A stretch of DNA of 64,000 bases from Cupriavidus oxalaticus (GTDB taxonomy: Bacteria; Pseudomonadota; Gammaproteobacteria; Burkholderiales; Burkholderiaceae), in assembly GCF_016894385.1 (NCBI RefSeq), contig NZ_CP069812.1, positions 744,001 to 808,000 on the forward strand, in the 5' to 3' direction. The notes beneath the pieces are model-generated. The model was not told the origin of the DNA. It was given only the letters and a program-made list of their open reading frames with translations, and ran no database searches. Below, piece after piece: positions 30,304 through 40,130 of the stretch (positions within the stretch are counted from its first letter, which is position 1; each line of letters starts with the position of its first letter). Position numbers and translations under genes: made by a program.

Positions 30304-30446
30304 TGCCGTTCAATTAACCACCGTCGTTCCCGCGCAGGCGGGAACCCAGTGACTTTATCCACAGGGGACGTGATCCCCAAGGGGGACGTGAAGACGCTGG
30401 ATTCCCGCCTGCGCGGGAATGACGGTAGTGTTTGATACGACATTGC
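30301..30446. repeat. MITE-like element, second copy
   Basis: Left end TAATGCCGTTCAATTAACCA matches the copy at 11378 with one change. The interior carries two inverted 24-26 bp modules, GTTCCCGCGCAGGCGGGAAC (30325-30344) and ATTCCCGCCTGCGCGGGAAT (30401-30420), flanking about 55 bases. The right end has decayed: TTTGATAC is followed directly by GACATTGC instead of the full terminal repeat. The inner modules resemble the dRS3-type repeats known from Neisseria. Confidence 0.75.
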
Positions 30447-30505
30447 GGCAAGGCGGACGCCCTCATGCGCCGCCAGTTCGCTCGTCCCGGCCCATGCGGG
30501 TGCAG

Positions 30506-31864
<1,359 letters not shown>

Positions 31865-31884
31865 AAAAATCTGTTGCCGGCCTC

Positions 31885-31914
31885 TTGCACTGGCCGGTGC
31901 GGTGTGGCTATAAT
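31885..31914 (+). promoter_or_regulatory. Sigma-70 promoter of the tRNA-Ser gene
   Basis: -35 TTGCAC (31885-31890) and -10 TATAAT (31909-31914) with an 18-base spacer, 31 bases before the tRNA 5' end. The best promoter seen in the window. Confidence 0.8.
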
Positions 31915-31945
31915 CTCGGTTTCGCCACACGGCAAAGCAGTTACC

Positions 31946-32037
<92 letters not shown>

Positions 32038-32094
32038 CAAGAAGCTGCCCGGTCTCGACCGCCGGACAGGCAACAACAGTGTAGTAAAACTCGG

Positions 32095-32131
32095 ACCGAC
32101 TCCCGCGCAAGTGGGCGTCGGTTTTGTTTTT
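32095..32131 (+). terminator. Rho-independent terminator of the tRNA-Ser unit
   Basis: ACCGACTCCC (32095-32104) pairs with GGGCGTCGGT (32113-32122), with one mismatch, followed by TTTGTTTTT. Confidence 0.85.
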
Positions 32132-32201
32132 CCGGCGGCCGGTTTCATTGATGCCGGCGCCTGGCGGTGCACTATCATGGCGATCCAGCGGACTGCCATG
32201 A

Positions 32202-33110
32202 ATGAGGCCACCGATGACACTGCCACCCGAGCCACCCGCCACGCCTGCCGAATTCCACGGCGATCCCGCGGAACTTCCCGGCGACCCCAATCTGATTGCC
32301 GGCATGCCGTACCGCCACCACAAGGGCGGTGCCTATGCGGTCGTCGGCATCGGACGCCTGGAGGCCGACCTCGCGCCGGCGGTCGTCTATCGCGCGATGC
32401 GCGATCCCGCCTTGCTCTGGGTGCGCCGCGCCGATGTGTTCACCGAACCCGTGGCGACGCCGCGGGGCGAGGTGCCGCGCTTCGCTCCGGACTGGCCCGC
32501 GGCGCTGGCCTGTCTCGACTTCCTGCCGCGCAAGACGGTGCTGGATGTGCTGGCGCTGTATGACACGCCATACCGGCACTACCACGGGCGCCGCCATGTC
32601 CTCGAGATGTTCGAAGTCGCCCATGCGCGCGGCGTCGCGCTGGATCCGGCGCAGGCGCTGGCGGTGCTGTGCCACGACGCGGTCTACGTGCCGGGCTGCG
32701 AGCACAACGAGCCGGCTTCGGCGGCCCTGGTCGAGACCGTTGCACCGGAGGTGGACCGCACGGTGCTCGGCCGGGCCGCGCAGATCGTGCGCGACACGCG
32801 CACGCATACGCCGACCATCGACGGCGCGGACACCGTGCTCGATCTCGACCTGTTCCGGCTGGCCGCTCCCCCTGATGTATTCGATGCCCACAGCGCCGAC
32901 GTCTTCGCCGAGAACCGCGCCATGCTGGCTGCGCGCACCGGCTTGCATGGCGATGCGCTGCTGGCGGAGTTCGGGCGCCGGCGCGCGGCCTTCCTGGGCG
33001 AGCTGGCGCAGCGCCCGCGCCTGTTCCTGACGCCGCCCTTTGCCGACTGCGAGGCCCCCGCGCGCGCCAATATCGTGCGCATCGGCGGCAGCGGGGTGTC
33101 GCGTGCCTGA
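32202..33110 (+). CDS. DUF1653 - HD-superfamily hydrolase fusion protein
   Basis: 302 residues; the start may be ATG 32202 or 32214. The N-terminal part (about 35-105) is a DUF1653 domain: YRHHKGGAYAVVGIGRLE, VVYRAMRDPALLWVRRADVF and EVPRFAP. The C-terminal part (about 110-230) matches the COG4339-type predicted metal-dependent HD phosphohydrolase: PYRHYHGRRHVLEMF, LAVLCHDAVYVPGCEHNEPASAALV, IVRDTRTHTP and LDLDLFRL, with His and Asp residues for metal binding. I normally know these two domains as separate proteins. Substrate unknown. The PAP2 gene downstream overlaps its stop by eight bases, so they are co-transcribed. Confidence 0.8.
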   Translation: MRPPMTLPPEPPATPAEFHGDPAELPGDPNLIAGMPYRHHKGGAYAVVGIGRLEADLAPAVVYRAMRDPALLWVRRADVFTEPVATPRGEVPRFAPDWPAALACLDFLPRKTVLDVLALYDTPYRHYHGRRHVLEMFEVAHARGVALDPAQALAVLCHDAVYVPGCEHNEPASAALVETVAPEVDRTVLGRAAQIVRDTRTHTPTIDGADTVLDLDLFRLAAPPDVFDAHSADVFAENRAMLAARTGLHGDALLAEFGRRRAAFLGELAQRPRLFLTPPFADCEAPARANIVRIGGSGVSRA

Positions 33111-34239
33111 ACTGCCGGCGCGCGTGGGCGCGATCGCCGATGCGTGGGTGACGCCGGGCACGGTGCTGGGCTTGCTCGGTTTGTTCACGCTGGCCACGGT
33201 ATTGCTGCTATGCCTGGTGCCGCTGCTGGTGGCGCTGTTGCGCCCGCTGGTGCGCTGGCTTGACGGCATGCGCGTGTGGGGTGCCGGTGCCTTGTCGGCG
33301 CGCGTGGCCGCGCGGCACCGGCCGCGCCGGTTGAGCACGCTGACGCTGCGCGTGCTGGAACGCGATATCGCCGAGCTGCTGCTGGTGCTCGTGGCCGGCG
33401 CCGCGCTGCTGGCGTGCGGGGCGGCGCTGTTCTGGCTGGCGGCCGAAGTGGTCGAGGGCGAGGAAGTGGTCCATCTCGACCAGCTGGTGTTCGCGCAGCT
33501 GCGCGCATGGCGCCGCGACTGGCTCGATGTCGCCATGGTCGCGGTGACCGAGCTGGGCGGTGCGCGCATCTCGGTGTCGGTCGGCGTGGCGGTGTTCGCG
33601 TGGCTGTGGTGGCGGCGCGCGTGGGTCACGGCGCTGTACTGGGCCGCGGCGCTGCTGGGCGCGCGCGCCTGCGTGATGGCGCTCAAGCTCGGCATGGCGC
33701 GGGTGCGGCCGGCCAGCATCTACAGCGGGCTGGAGTCGTATTCCTTTCCCAGCGGCCACGCCACCGCCAGCATGGTGACGTACGGCTTCCTGGCGTTCCT
33801 GCTGTGCCTGCGCCAGCCATGGCGCGTGCGCATTCCGGTGCTGGCGCTGACCGCGGTGGCGGTAGCGGCGATCGGGGTGTCGCGGCTGTACCTTGGCATG
33901 CACTGGCTGTCCGACGTGGCCGCGGGCTATGCGCTGGGGCTGGCGTGGATCGCGCTGCTCGGCACCGCCTACCATACGCTGCACGTGCCGGCGCCACGGG
34001 ATGCGGTGGCGCCGTGGCGGCTCGGCGCGGTGGCCGCGGCTGCGGTGGTGGCGGCGTTCGGCTACGTGGCATGGTTCCGCATGCCGGATACGCTGGAGCG
34101 CTATCGGGAGGCAGGAGCGGCGGCAGCTACGGTTGGTGCGCAGCAGGCTCTTCTGGCGACGGCAGGCGCGATACCAGCAGCTGGTCGATCTTGTGATGGT
34201 CGATGTCCAGCACTTCAAAGCGATAGCCCGCCACGGTGA
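33103..34239 (+). CDS. PAP2-family membrane phosphatase
   Basis: 378 residues from the GTG at 33103, which overlaps the upstream stop (GTGCCTGA). About six to seven membrane helices. The three PAP2 motifs are present: KLGMARVRP, PSGHA and SRLYLGMHWLSDV, with the catalytic His residues, as in phosphatidylglycerophosphate or undecaprenyl-diphosphate phosphatases and LPS-modifying enzymes. The substrate is probably a lipid phosphate in the inner membrane. The last 38 codons run antisense into the 3' end of the convergent CNNM-like gene and encode an unremarkable tail, so the stop has probably been lost and replaced by a later one. Confidence 0.85.
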   Translation: MPELPARVGAIADAWVTPGTVLGLLGLFTLATVLLLCLVPLLVALLRPLVRWLDGMRVWGAGALSARVAARHRPRRLSTLTLRVLERDIAELLLVLVAGAALLACGAALFWLAAEVVEGEEVVHLDQLVFAQLRAWRRDWLDVAMVAVTELGGARISVSVGVAVFAWLWWRRAWVTALYWAAALLGARACVMALKLGMARVRPASIYSGLESYSFPSGHATASMVTYGFLAFLLCLRQPWRVRIPVLALTAVAVAAIGVSRLYLGMHWLSDVAAGYALGLAWIALLGTAYHTLHVPAPRDAVAPWRLGAVAAAAVVAAFGYVAWFRMPDTLERYREAGAAAATVGAQQALLATAGAIPAAGRSCDGRCPALQSDSPPR

Positions 34240-35440
34240 TCGACTCTGATTTCTTCGGAATGCGCTTGAGCGCGTAGATCACCAGCCCGCCGGCGGTGTC
34301 GACATAATCCTCGCCGGGCAGGGCATCGAGCTCCAGCGCTTTCTTCAGGTCCACCAGCGGCGTCAGGCCGTCGACCAGCCACGAGCTGTCGTCGCGGCGC
34401 ACGATCTGCTCGTCTTCGCTGGAATAGAGGATGTCGCCCATCAGCGCGCCGACGATATCGTCGAGCGTGACGATGCCCACCACCAGCCCGTACTCGTTCA
34501 TCACCACGGCAAAGTTCTGGTGCATCTCGCGGAAGCGCGTGAGCGCCTCGGACAGCGTCAGCGTGTCGGGGACCACCAGCACGTTCTTGTCGTGGTGGCG
34601 GCCGATATTGCCGATCACCGCGGCGCTCTCGTCGGCCAGCAGCAGCTGCAGGATGTCCTTGGAATCGATATAGCCCTGCACGTCGTCCAGGTCGTGCCCG
34701 CACACCGGGTATTGCGCATGCGGCTGGTTGACCAGCTTGCGCCGCACGCTGTCGGCGGGCTCGTCCAGGCTCAGCCAGACCACGTCGTCGCGCGGCGTCA
34801 TGATCGCGGTGATGCCCTTGAAGCCGAGCTCGAACACGTTCTCGATCAGGTGCAGTTCATGCTTGTGCAGCACGCCCGCCTCGGCTCCGGCATCGACCAT
34901 GGCGGTGATGTCCTCGGTGGTGATCTGGTCGACCGGCTTGGTCGGCAGGCGCAACAGCCGCAGCGTGGCATCGGCGGCGGCGTTGAAGACCCACACCAGC
35001 GGCTTGAGCACGCGCAGCAGCGTCAGCATCGGGTCGATCACGGCCAGCGCGCACGCCTCCGGGAATGTCATCGCGATGCGCTTGGGGATCAGGTCGGCAA
35101 ACTGGATGAACAGCAGCGTCACGATCAGGAACGAGCCGATGTTGGCCACGCGCTGCGCGTGGACCACCGGCATATACGGCGACAGCGTTTCCAGCAGCAG
35201 GTCGGACACGTGCTTCTCGCCGAGGATACCGGCCAGGATGGCCACGCTGTTGACGCCGATCTGCACGATGGTGAAGAAATTCCCTGGCTCTTCCTTGAGC
35301 AGCAGTACGCGCGTGGCGCGGCCATCGCCGCGCTCGGACAAGACCTGCAGCTTGGTGCGGCGTGCGGCGGTCAGCGCGATCTCGGAGACGGAGAAGAAGG
35401 CGCTGACCAGGACAAGGGCGGTCAGGGTCAGGACGAACAT
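34127..35440 (-). CDS. CNNM/CorC-like membrane protein (DUF21 + CBS pair + CorC_HlyC)
   Basis: 437 residues from the ATG at 35440 (a TTG two codons upstream is possible). The DUF21 transmembrane domain (about 1-190) contains FFSVSEIALTAARRTKL and DLIPKRIAMTFPE. A pair of CBS domains follows (about 205-335: ITAIMTPRDDVVWLSLDE, FAVVMNEYGLVVGIVTLDDIVGALMGD). The C-terminal CorC_HlyC domain (DSSWLVDGLTPLVDLKKALEL, ITVAGYRFEVLDIDHHKID) ends it. Members are magnesium/cobalt efflux or transport regulators, often mislabelled haemolysins. It converges on the PAP2 gene with a 113-base overlap. Confidence 0.93.
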   Translation of the reverse strand: MFVLTLTALVLVSAFFSVSEIALTAARRTKLQVLSERGDGRATRVLLLKEEPGNFFTIVQIGVNSVAILAGILGEKHVSDLLLETLSPYMPVVHAQRVANIGSFLIVTLLFIQFADLIPKRIAMTFPEACALAVIDPMLTLLRVLKPLVWVFNAAADATLRLLRLPTKPVDQITTEDITAMVDAGAEAGVLHKHELHLIENVFELGFKGITAIMTPRDDVVWLSLDEPADSVRRKLVNQPHAQYPVCGHDLDDVQGYIDSKDILQLLLADESAAVIGNIGRHHDKNVLVVPDTLTLSEALTRFREMHQNFAVVMNEYGLVVGIVTLDDIVGALMGDILYSSEDEQIVRRDDSSWLVDGLTPLVDLKKALELDALPGEDYVDTAGGLVIYALKRIPKKSESITVAGYRFEVLDIDHHKIDQLLVSRLPSPEEPAAHQP

Positions 35441-35542
35441 AGGCAATCTGGCGCTTGCGGCCAGCGAGTGCAGGCGACCTGATGATGGTGCACCGCCTGT
35501 GACGCTGTCAAATAAGCTGTCAAATCGCCGCCGGCGCGGCCG

Positions 35543-36529
35543 TCATTCCGGCATCGCCGTGCGTGCCCTGGCGCCGCCCGGCAGCGCGCCGTCCAGGCTC
35601 ACCACCGGCGCTTCCAGCCGCTGTGGCAGCGTGGCCGCCAGTTCCTGGGCGGCCTGCGCGAACTGCACGCGCAGGTCGTCGGCCAGGCTGGAGCCGGCGC
35701 GGTGGCTGGCGCGCAGCATCTGGATCTCGAACGGCAGTTCCGGCGCCACGTCATGCAGCGCCACATGGCCGGGATTGGCGCTGAGCGCGGTGTACTGGTC
35801 CAGCAGCGTCAGGCCGAGTCCGGCATCGACCAGCGCCAGCGCCAGCGAATACGTCTGCACCTCCAGCGTCGAGCGCGGCTCCAGCGCGTGCCGCGCCAGC
35901 GTCTGGCGCACCAGCAGGCCGAGCGAGCTGTTGTCGTCATAGCCGATGAAGGGGCGCTCCATCAGCCGCTGCATCGGCACCTGGCGGCGGCGCCCCGCGG
36001 CGGGCAGCGGCTGGCTGCGCGGCACCGCCAGCAACATGCGGCCGCTGGCGACCGGTTCGCTCGAAATGGCCTCGTGGCGCGGCGGCGAGAAGGCGAAACC
36101 CAGGTCGATCTGGTTGGCCAGCAGCGCGCCGACGATCTCGTCGGTATGGTGGGTCAGCACCTGCACCTGGGTGTCGGGGTGGCGCGCGCAGAAGCGCCGC
36201 ACCGCCGGCACCAGCAGCGGGTTGGCCAGGCTCGGCGTGGCCGCCACGCGCAGGCGTCCGGCGCCCTTGTGGCGCAGGCTTTCCGAGACGCGCCGCACCC
36301 GCTCGATCTCGCCGTATAGCCTTTCGACATCGCCATACAAGGCGTTGGCCTCAGGCGTCGGCTGCAGCCGCCCGCGCACGCGCTCGAACAGGCGGAAGCC
36401 GAGCGAGGCCTCGGCATGCTGCAGCACGCGCGTGACCACGGGCTGGGACACGTGCAGCAGGCGCGCGGCTTCGCTGACGGTGCCGGTGAGCATTACGGCG
36501 CGAAAGACTTCGATCTGGCGCAGGCGCAT
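35543..36529 (-). CDS. LysR-family transcriptional regulator
   Basis: 328 residues from the ATG at 36529 (MRLRQIEVFRAVMLTGTVSEAARLLHVSQPVVTRVLQHAE), the standard LysR winged-helix start; the frame extends to 36709 but would run over the divergent dadA gene. The C-terminal effector domain (about 90-300) has RLRVAATPSLANPLLVPAVRRF and an inducer-cleft pattern. It is divergent from the D-amino-acid dehydrogenase gene 142 bases away, so it most probably controls that gene and the following amino-acid transport genes. The inducer is not readable from the sequence. Confidence 0.9.
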   Translation of the reverse strand: MRLRQIEVFRAVMLTGTVSEAARLLHVSQPVVTRVLQHAEASLGFRLFERVRGRLQPTPEANALYGDVERLYGEIERVRRVSESLRHKGAGRLRVAATPSLANPLLVPAVRRFCARHPDTQVQVLTHHTDEIVGALLANQIDLGFAFSPPRHEAISSEPVASGRMLLAVPRSQPLPAAGRRRQVPMQRLMERPFIGYDDNSSLGLLVRQTLARHALEPRSTLEVQTYSLALALVDAGLGLTLLDQYTALSANPGHVALHDVAPELPFEIQMLRASHRAGSSLADDLRVQFAQAAQELAATLPQRLEAPVVSLDGALPGGARARTAMPE

Positions 36530-36671
36530 GGGTTTAAGCGGGAGTGCGGGAAATTGCGGGGTACAGGCCATCCATAGCCTGAAGACATATTCTGGCACGT
36601 ATTCGCATTGGGCAAGCCGGCCCCGCTGTTCTACCCTCTGGCATCGGTCTGTTGATGCAACAAGGAAGTCA

Positions 36672-37958
36672 ATGCGGGTAGTGATCGTGGGCGCCGGGGT
36701 GGTCGGCATGACGACGGCGTGGCGCCTGGCCCAGGACGGGCATCAGGTGACGGTGCTGGAACGGCACCAGGGTCCGGGCGAGGAAACCAGCTTTGCCAAT
36801 GGCGGGCAGCTGAGCTACAGCTACGTGGCGCCGCTGGCGGGGCCGGGCGTGATGGGCAAGGTGCCGGGCTGGTTGCTGCGGCGCGATTCGCCGATGCGCT
36901 TCCGCCCGGTGGCCGATCCCGCGCAATGGCGCTGGCTGGCGGCCTTCATGAGCGCCTGCAATGCCGGCACCAGCGAGGCCACCACGCGCAAGCTGCTGCG
37001 CCTGGGCTTCTATTCGCGCGACCAGCTGCAGGCGTTCGTGGCGCAGCACGAGCACGAGGACAGCGGCTTCGGTTTCGATTTTGCACGGCGCGGCAAGCTG
37101 GTGGTGCACCGCGACGAAGCGGCGTTCGCCTCGGCCTGCCGGCTGCTGGATTACCAGGCCAGCCTGGGCTGCGAACAGCAGGCGCTGGACCGCGATGCCT
37201 GCGTCGCGCTGGAGCCTGCGCTGGCCGGCATCCGCGACGAGATCGCCGGCGCCATCTACACGCCGAGCGAGGAGGTGGGCGACTGCCATCGCTTCTGCGT
37301 GTCGCTGGCACGGTTGCTGCAACCCGGCAGCCGCCGCACTGGCGTGTCGCTGCGCTTCGGCACCGTGGTGCAGGGACTGGTGCAGCAGGGCGGGCGCGTG
37401 ACCGGCGTGCGCACCGATGCCGGCGAGGTGCCGGCCGACGTGGTCGTGGTCGCGGGCGGCATCGGCAGTGTGCCGTTGCTGCGCCCGCTGGGCGTGCGGC
37501 CGATGCTGTGGCCGCTCAAGGGCTATAGCATTACCGTGCCGCTGGCCAGCGGCGCGCGCGCACCGCATGTCAGCGTGACGGATTTCGCCAACAAGATCGT
37601 CTACGCGCGGATCGGCAATACACTGCGGGTGGCGGGCATGGCCGACCTGGTGCGCGGCGGCACCCGCATCGACCCGGAGCGGGTCGGCACGCTGGTGGCG
37701 CAGACGCGCGCCTTGTTTGACGGCATCGTGCCGGACCTGCCGCTGGCGCAGCTGCAGCCGTGGGCGGGCCTGCGGCCGGCCACGCCGGACGGGCTGCCGC
37801 TGATCGGGCCATCGCGCGTGTCGGGCTTGTGGCTGAACCTCGGCCACGGCGCGCTGGGCTTCACGCTGGCAATGGGCAGCGCCGGCCTGCTGGCAGACCG
37901 GCTGGCGGGGCGTCGCCCGGCCCTCGACGCCGCGGATTTCGATGCCGCGCGCGCGTAG
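36672..37958 (+). CDS. D-amino-acid dehydrogenase-like FAD oxidoreductase (DadA family)
   Basis: 428 residues. The ATG has AAGGAAG four bases upstream; the much longer open frame from 35946 overlaps the LysR gene and is rejected. The FAD-binding VVIVGAGVVGMTTAWRLAQDGHQVTVLER is at the start, followed by TSFANGGQLSYSYVAPLAGPGVMGKVPGWLLRRDSP and the C-terminal WAGLRPATPDGLPLIGPS and NLGHGALGFTLAMGSAG, all characteristic of DadA. The enzyme deaminates D-amino acids to 2-oxo acids with electron transfer to the quinone pool at the inner membrane. It is followed by two amino-acid-binding protein genes. Confidence 0.9.
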   Translation: MRVVIVGAGVVGMTTAWRLAQDGHQVTVLERHQGPGEETSFANGGQLSYSYVAPLAGPGVMGKVPGWLLRRDSPMRFRPVADPAQWRWLAAFMSACNAGTSEATTRKLLRLGFYSRDQLQAFVAQHEHEDSGFGFDFARRGKLVVHRDEAAFASACRLLDYQASLGCEQQALDRDACVALEPALAGIRDEIAGAIYTPSEEVGDCHRFCVSLARLLQPGSRRTGVSLRFGTVVQGLVQQGGRVTGVRTDAGEVPADVVVVAGGIGSVPLLRPLGVRPMLWPLKGYSITVPLASGARAPHVSVTDFANKIVYARIGNTLRVAGMADLVRGGTRIDPERVGTLVAQTRALFDGIVPDLPLAQLQPWAGLRPATPDGLPLIGPSRVSGLWLNLGHGALGFTLAMGSAGLLADRLAGRRPALDAADFDAARA

Positions 37959-38057
37959 CGCAGCGGCATGCAGCAATGGTTCCCGCAGTACCCGTGAGTT
38001 CGCATTACCTCGAGAAAACGAGCCTCAATGACCAAGCCCCACTACAAGGAGCGCGAC

Positions 38058-38978
38058 ATGAAACCACTGCACACCCGTTCTGCCATCCGTCCTGCCACCC
38101 GCCGCACGCTCGCGGCCGCTGCACTGCTGCTGGCCGCCGGCATGGCCCAGGCCGCCGATGGCGACACGCTGAAGAAGATCAAGGACAGCGGCGTGATCTC
38201 GCTGGGCTACCGCGAATCGTCGATCCCGTTCTCGTACACCGATGGCAAGGAGGTGATGGGCTACTCGCACGAGATCCTGCTGCAGATCGTCGACAAGGTG
38301 AAGAGCGAGCTGAAGATGCCGAACCTGCAGGTGCGGCTGACGCCGATCACCTCGCAGAACCGCATCCCGCTGGTGCAGAACGGCACCATCGACATCGAAT
38401 GCGGCAGCACCACCAATAACCTGGAGCGCCAGAAGCAGGTGGCGTTCTCCAACAGCCTGTTCGTCTACGGCATCAAGATGCTGACGAAGAGGGACTCGGG
38501 CGTGAAGGAGTTCGCCGACCTGAAGGACCGCAACGTGGTCACCACCGCCGGCACCACCGGCGAGCGCCTGCTGGTCAAGATGAACGGCGAGAAGACGATG
38601 AACATGAACCTGATCAGCACCAAGGACCATGGCCAGTCCTTCCTGATCCTGGAGAGCGGCCGCGCCGCGGCCTTCGTCATGGACGAGCCGCTGCTGTATG
38701 GCGAGCGCACCAAGGCCAAGAGCGCCGGCGACTGGGTGGTGGTCGGCGCGCCGCTGCAGACCGAGAACTATGCCTGCATGTTCCGCAAGGACGATGCTTC
38801 GTTCAAGAAGCTGGCCGACGGCGTGATCGCCGACCTGCAGACCAGCGGCCGCGCGGAGAAGCTCTACAACAAGTGGTTCATGGCGCCGATCCCGCCGCGC
38901 AACATCAACATGAACTACCCGCTGTCGGCTGACATGAAGGCACTGTTCGCGGCGCCCAACGACAAGGCCTATCAGTAA
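38058..38978 (+). CDS. Amino-acid ABC transporter binding protein, glutamate/aspartate (GltI-like)
   Basis: 306 residues from the ATG at 38058, with AAGGAG seven bases upstream. The signal peptide ends at MAQAADG. The mature protein has the family-3 binding-protein start DTLKKIKDSGVISLGYRESSIPFSY and the GltI-type ITSQNRIPLVQNGTIDIECGSTTNNLERQKQVAFSN, where the Arg and Thr/Asn contact the acidic ligand. It captures glutamate/aspartate or a similar amino acid in the periplasm. No gltJK permeases or gltL ATPase follow. It lies 99 bases after the DadA-like gene. Confidence 0.9.
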   Translation: MKPLHTRSAIRPATRRTLAAAALLLAAGMAQAADGDTLKKIKDSGVISLGYRESSIPFSYTDGKEVMGYSHEILLQIVDKVKSELKMPNLQVRLTPITSQNRIPLVQNGTIDIECGSTTNNLERQKQVAFSNSLFVYGIKMLTKRDSGVKEFADLKDRNVVTTAGTTGERLLVKMNGEKTMNMNLISTKDHGQSFLILESGRAAAFVMDEPLLYGERTKAKSAGDWVVVGAPLQTENYACMFRKDDASFKKLADGVIADLQTSGRAEKLYNKWFMAPIPPRNINMNYPLSADMKALFAAPNDKAYQ

Positions 38979-39184
38979 GCGGGCAGGGCGGTGCCGCCGT
39001 GGCGTATGCATCGCCCCGGCGGTTATATAGCCATAATGAATCGTTATTTCGCCATCGATAGCGTTTGCGGTAGTGTAGAGCCCGATATAGGCTCATAGCA
39101 GCACAACCGGCCGGCAGCCCTCCACGAGAGAACAGCCGGCGTTGCCTGCCCACTTACTGCTTATCCGCATCCACTGGAGAACAT

Positions 39185-40006
39185 ATGCGATCGATTCGTA
39201 CTGGCTGGTTCAAGTCGCTGCTGGCGGCCTCGCTGATGGCCGGGGCCGGGCTGGCGGCCACCGCGGCCCATGCCGCCGACCTGCTCGATACCGTCAAGCA
39301 AGCCGGCGTGCTCAAGATCGGCCTGGAGGGCACGTACCCGCCGTTCGGCTTCCGCGGCGCCAGGAACGAGCTGGAAGGGTTTGACGTCGACGTCGCGCGC
39401 GCGGTGGCGGGCAAGCTGGGGGTCAAGCCCGAGTTCGTCACCACCGAATGGAGCGGCATCATTGCCGGCCTGCAGGCGGGCAAGTTCGACGTGATCGTCA
39501 ACCAGGTCAACGTCACGCCGCAGCGCCAGCAGGTGCTGGACTTTTCCACGCCCTACGTCTACTCGGATGCGCAACTGATCCAGCGCAAGGACGACAAGCG
39601 CCAGTTCAAGTCGCTGGAAGACCTGAAGGGCCACAAGCTCGGCGTCAGCCTGGGCAGCAATTACAACGAACTGGCGAAGTCGGTGGTGGGTATCGACGTC
39701 AAGACCTATCCCGGCGCGCCCGAGTACCTGCGCGACCTGGCGGCGCAGCGCGTCGATGCCGCGCTGAACGACCGGCTGATGGTTGCCTACCTGGTCAAGA
39801 CCGCCAACCTGCCGCTGCGGCCGGGCGCGGTGGTGCCGGGTGCCACCACGCAGGTGGCGATCCCGTTCCGCAAGGACAACCCCAAGTTCGCGCAGGCGGT
39901 CAACCATGCGCTGGATGACCTGCGCAAGGACGGCACGCTCGGCAAGCTGTCGGTGAAGTGGTTCGGCGCTGACGTGACCAAGCCCGCCGGCAAGCCAATC
40001 AAGTAA
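39185..40006 (+). CDS. Amino-acid ABC transporter binding protein, cystine-type (TcyJ/FliY-like)
   Basis: 273 residues. TGGAGA lies five bases before the ATG. The signal peptide ends at AHAAD. The mature part LLDTVKQAGVLKIGLEGTYPPFGFRGARNELEGFDVDVARAVAGKLG and TTEWSGIIAGLQAGKFDVIVNQVNVTPQRQQVLDFSTPYVYS matches periplasmic binding proteins of the cystine (TcyJ/FliY) group. It ends with PAGKPIK followed by a stop that lies in a 13-bp tandem repeat, then a terminator, and then the permease gene, so the binding protein would be made in excess of the permease. Confidence 0.9.
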   Translation: MRSIRTGWFKSLLAASLMAGAGLAATAAHAADLLDTVKQAGVLKIGLEGTYPPFGFRGARNELEGFDVDVARAVAGKLGVKPEFVTTEWSGIIAGLQAGKFDVIVNQVNVTPQRQQVLDFSTPYVYSDAQLIQRKDDKRQFKSLEDLKGHKLGVSLGSNYNELAKSVVGIDVKTYPGAPEYLRDLAAQRVDAALNDRLMVAYLVKTANLPLRPGAVVPGATTQVAIPFRKDNPKFAQAVNHALDDLRKDGTLGKLSVKWFGADVTKPAGKPIK

Positions 40007-40037
40007 GCCAGTCAAGTAAGCCAGTCAAGCAAGCCGG
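39999..40037. repeat. 13-bp tandem repeat overlapping a stop codon
   Basis: Three units of TCAAGTAAGCCAG (39999, 40012 and 40025, the last altered to TCAAGCAAGCCGG). The first unit contains the stop TAA of the binding-protein gene in AAGTAAGCC, the same context as the array at trxB. Confidence 0.85.
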
Positions 40038-40050
40038 GCGGTATCATGTC

Positions 40051-40091
40051 GCGGCGCGGCGGCCTGCAGGGCTGCCGCGCCGCTTTGTTTT
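40051..40091 (+). terminator. Terminator/attenuator between binding-protein and permease genes
   Basis: GCGGCGCGGCGGC (40051-40063) pairs with GCTGCCGCGCCGC (40071-40083), with one G-T pair, followed by TTTGTTTT. It probably lowers transcription into the permease gene. Confidence 0.8.
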
Positions 40092-40130
40092 GTGCCCCTT
40101 GTTGTCGATTTTTTTCTCGCCGCCACGCTC

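Noticed and set aside
35946..36671. N-terminal extension of the DadA-like frame
   Set aside because: It runs antisense through the LysR gene. The FAD motif starts right after the ATG at 36672, which has a good ribosome site.
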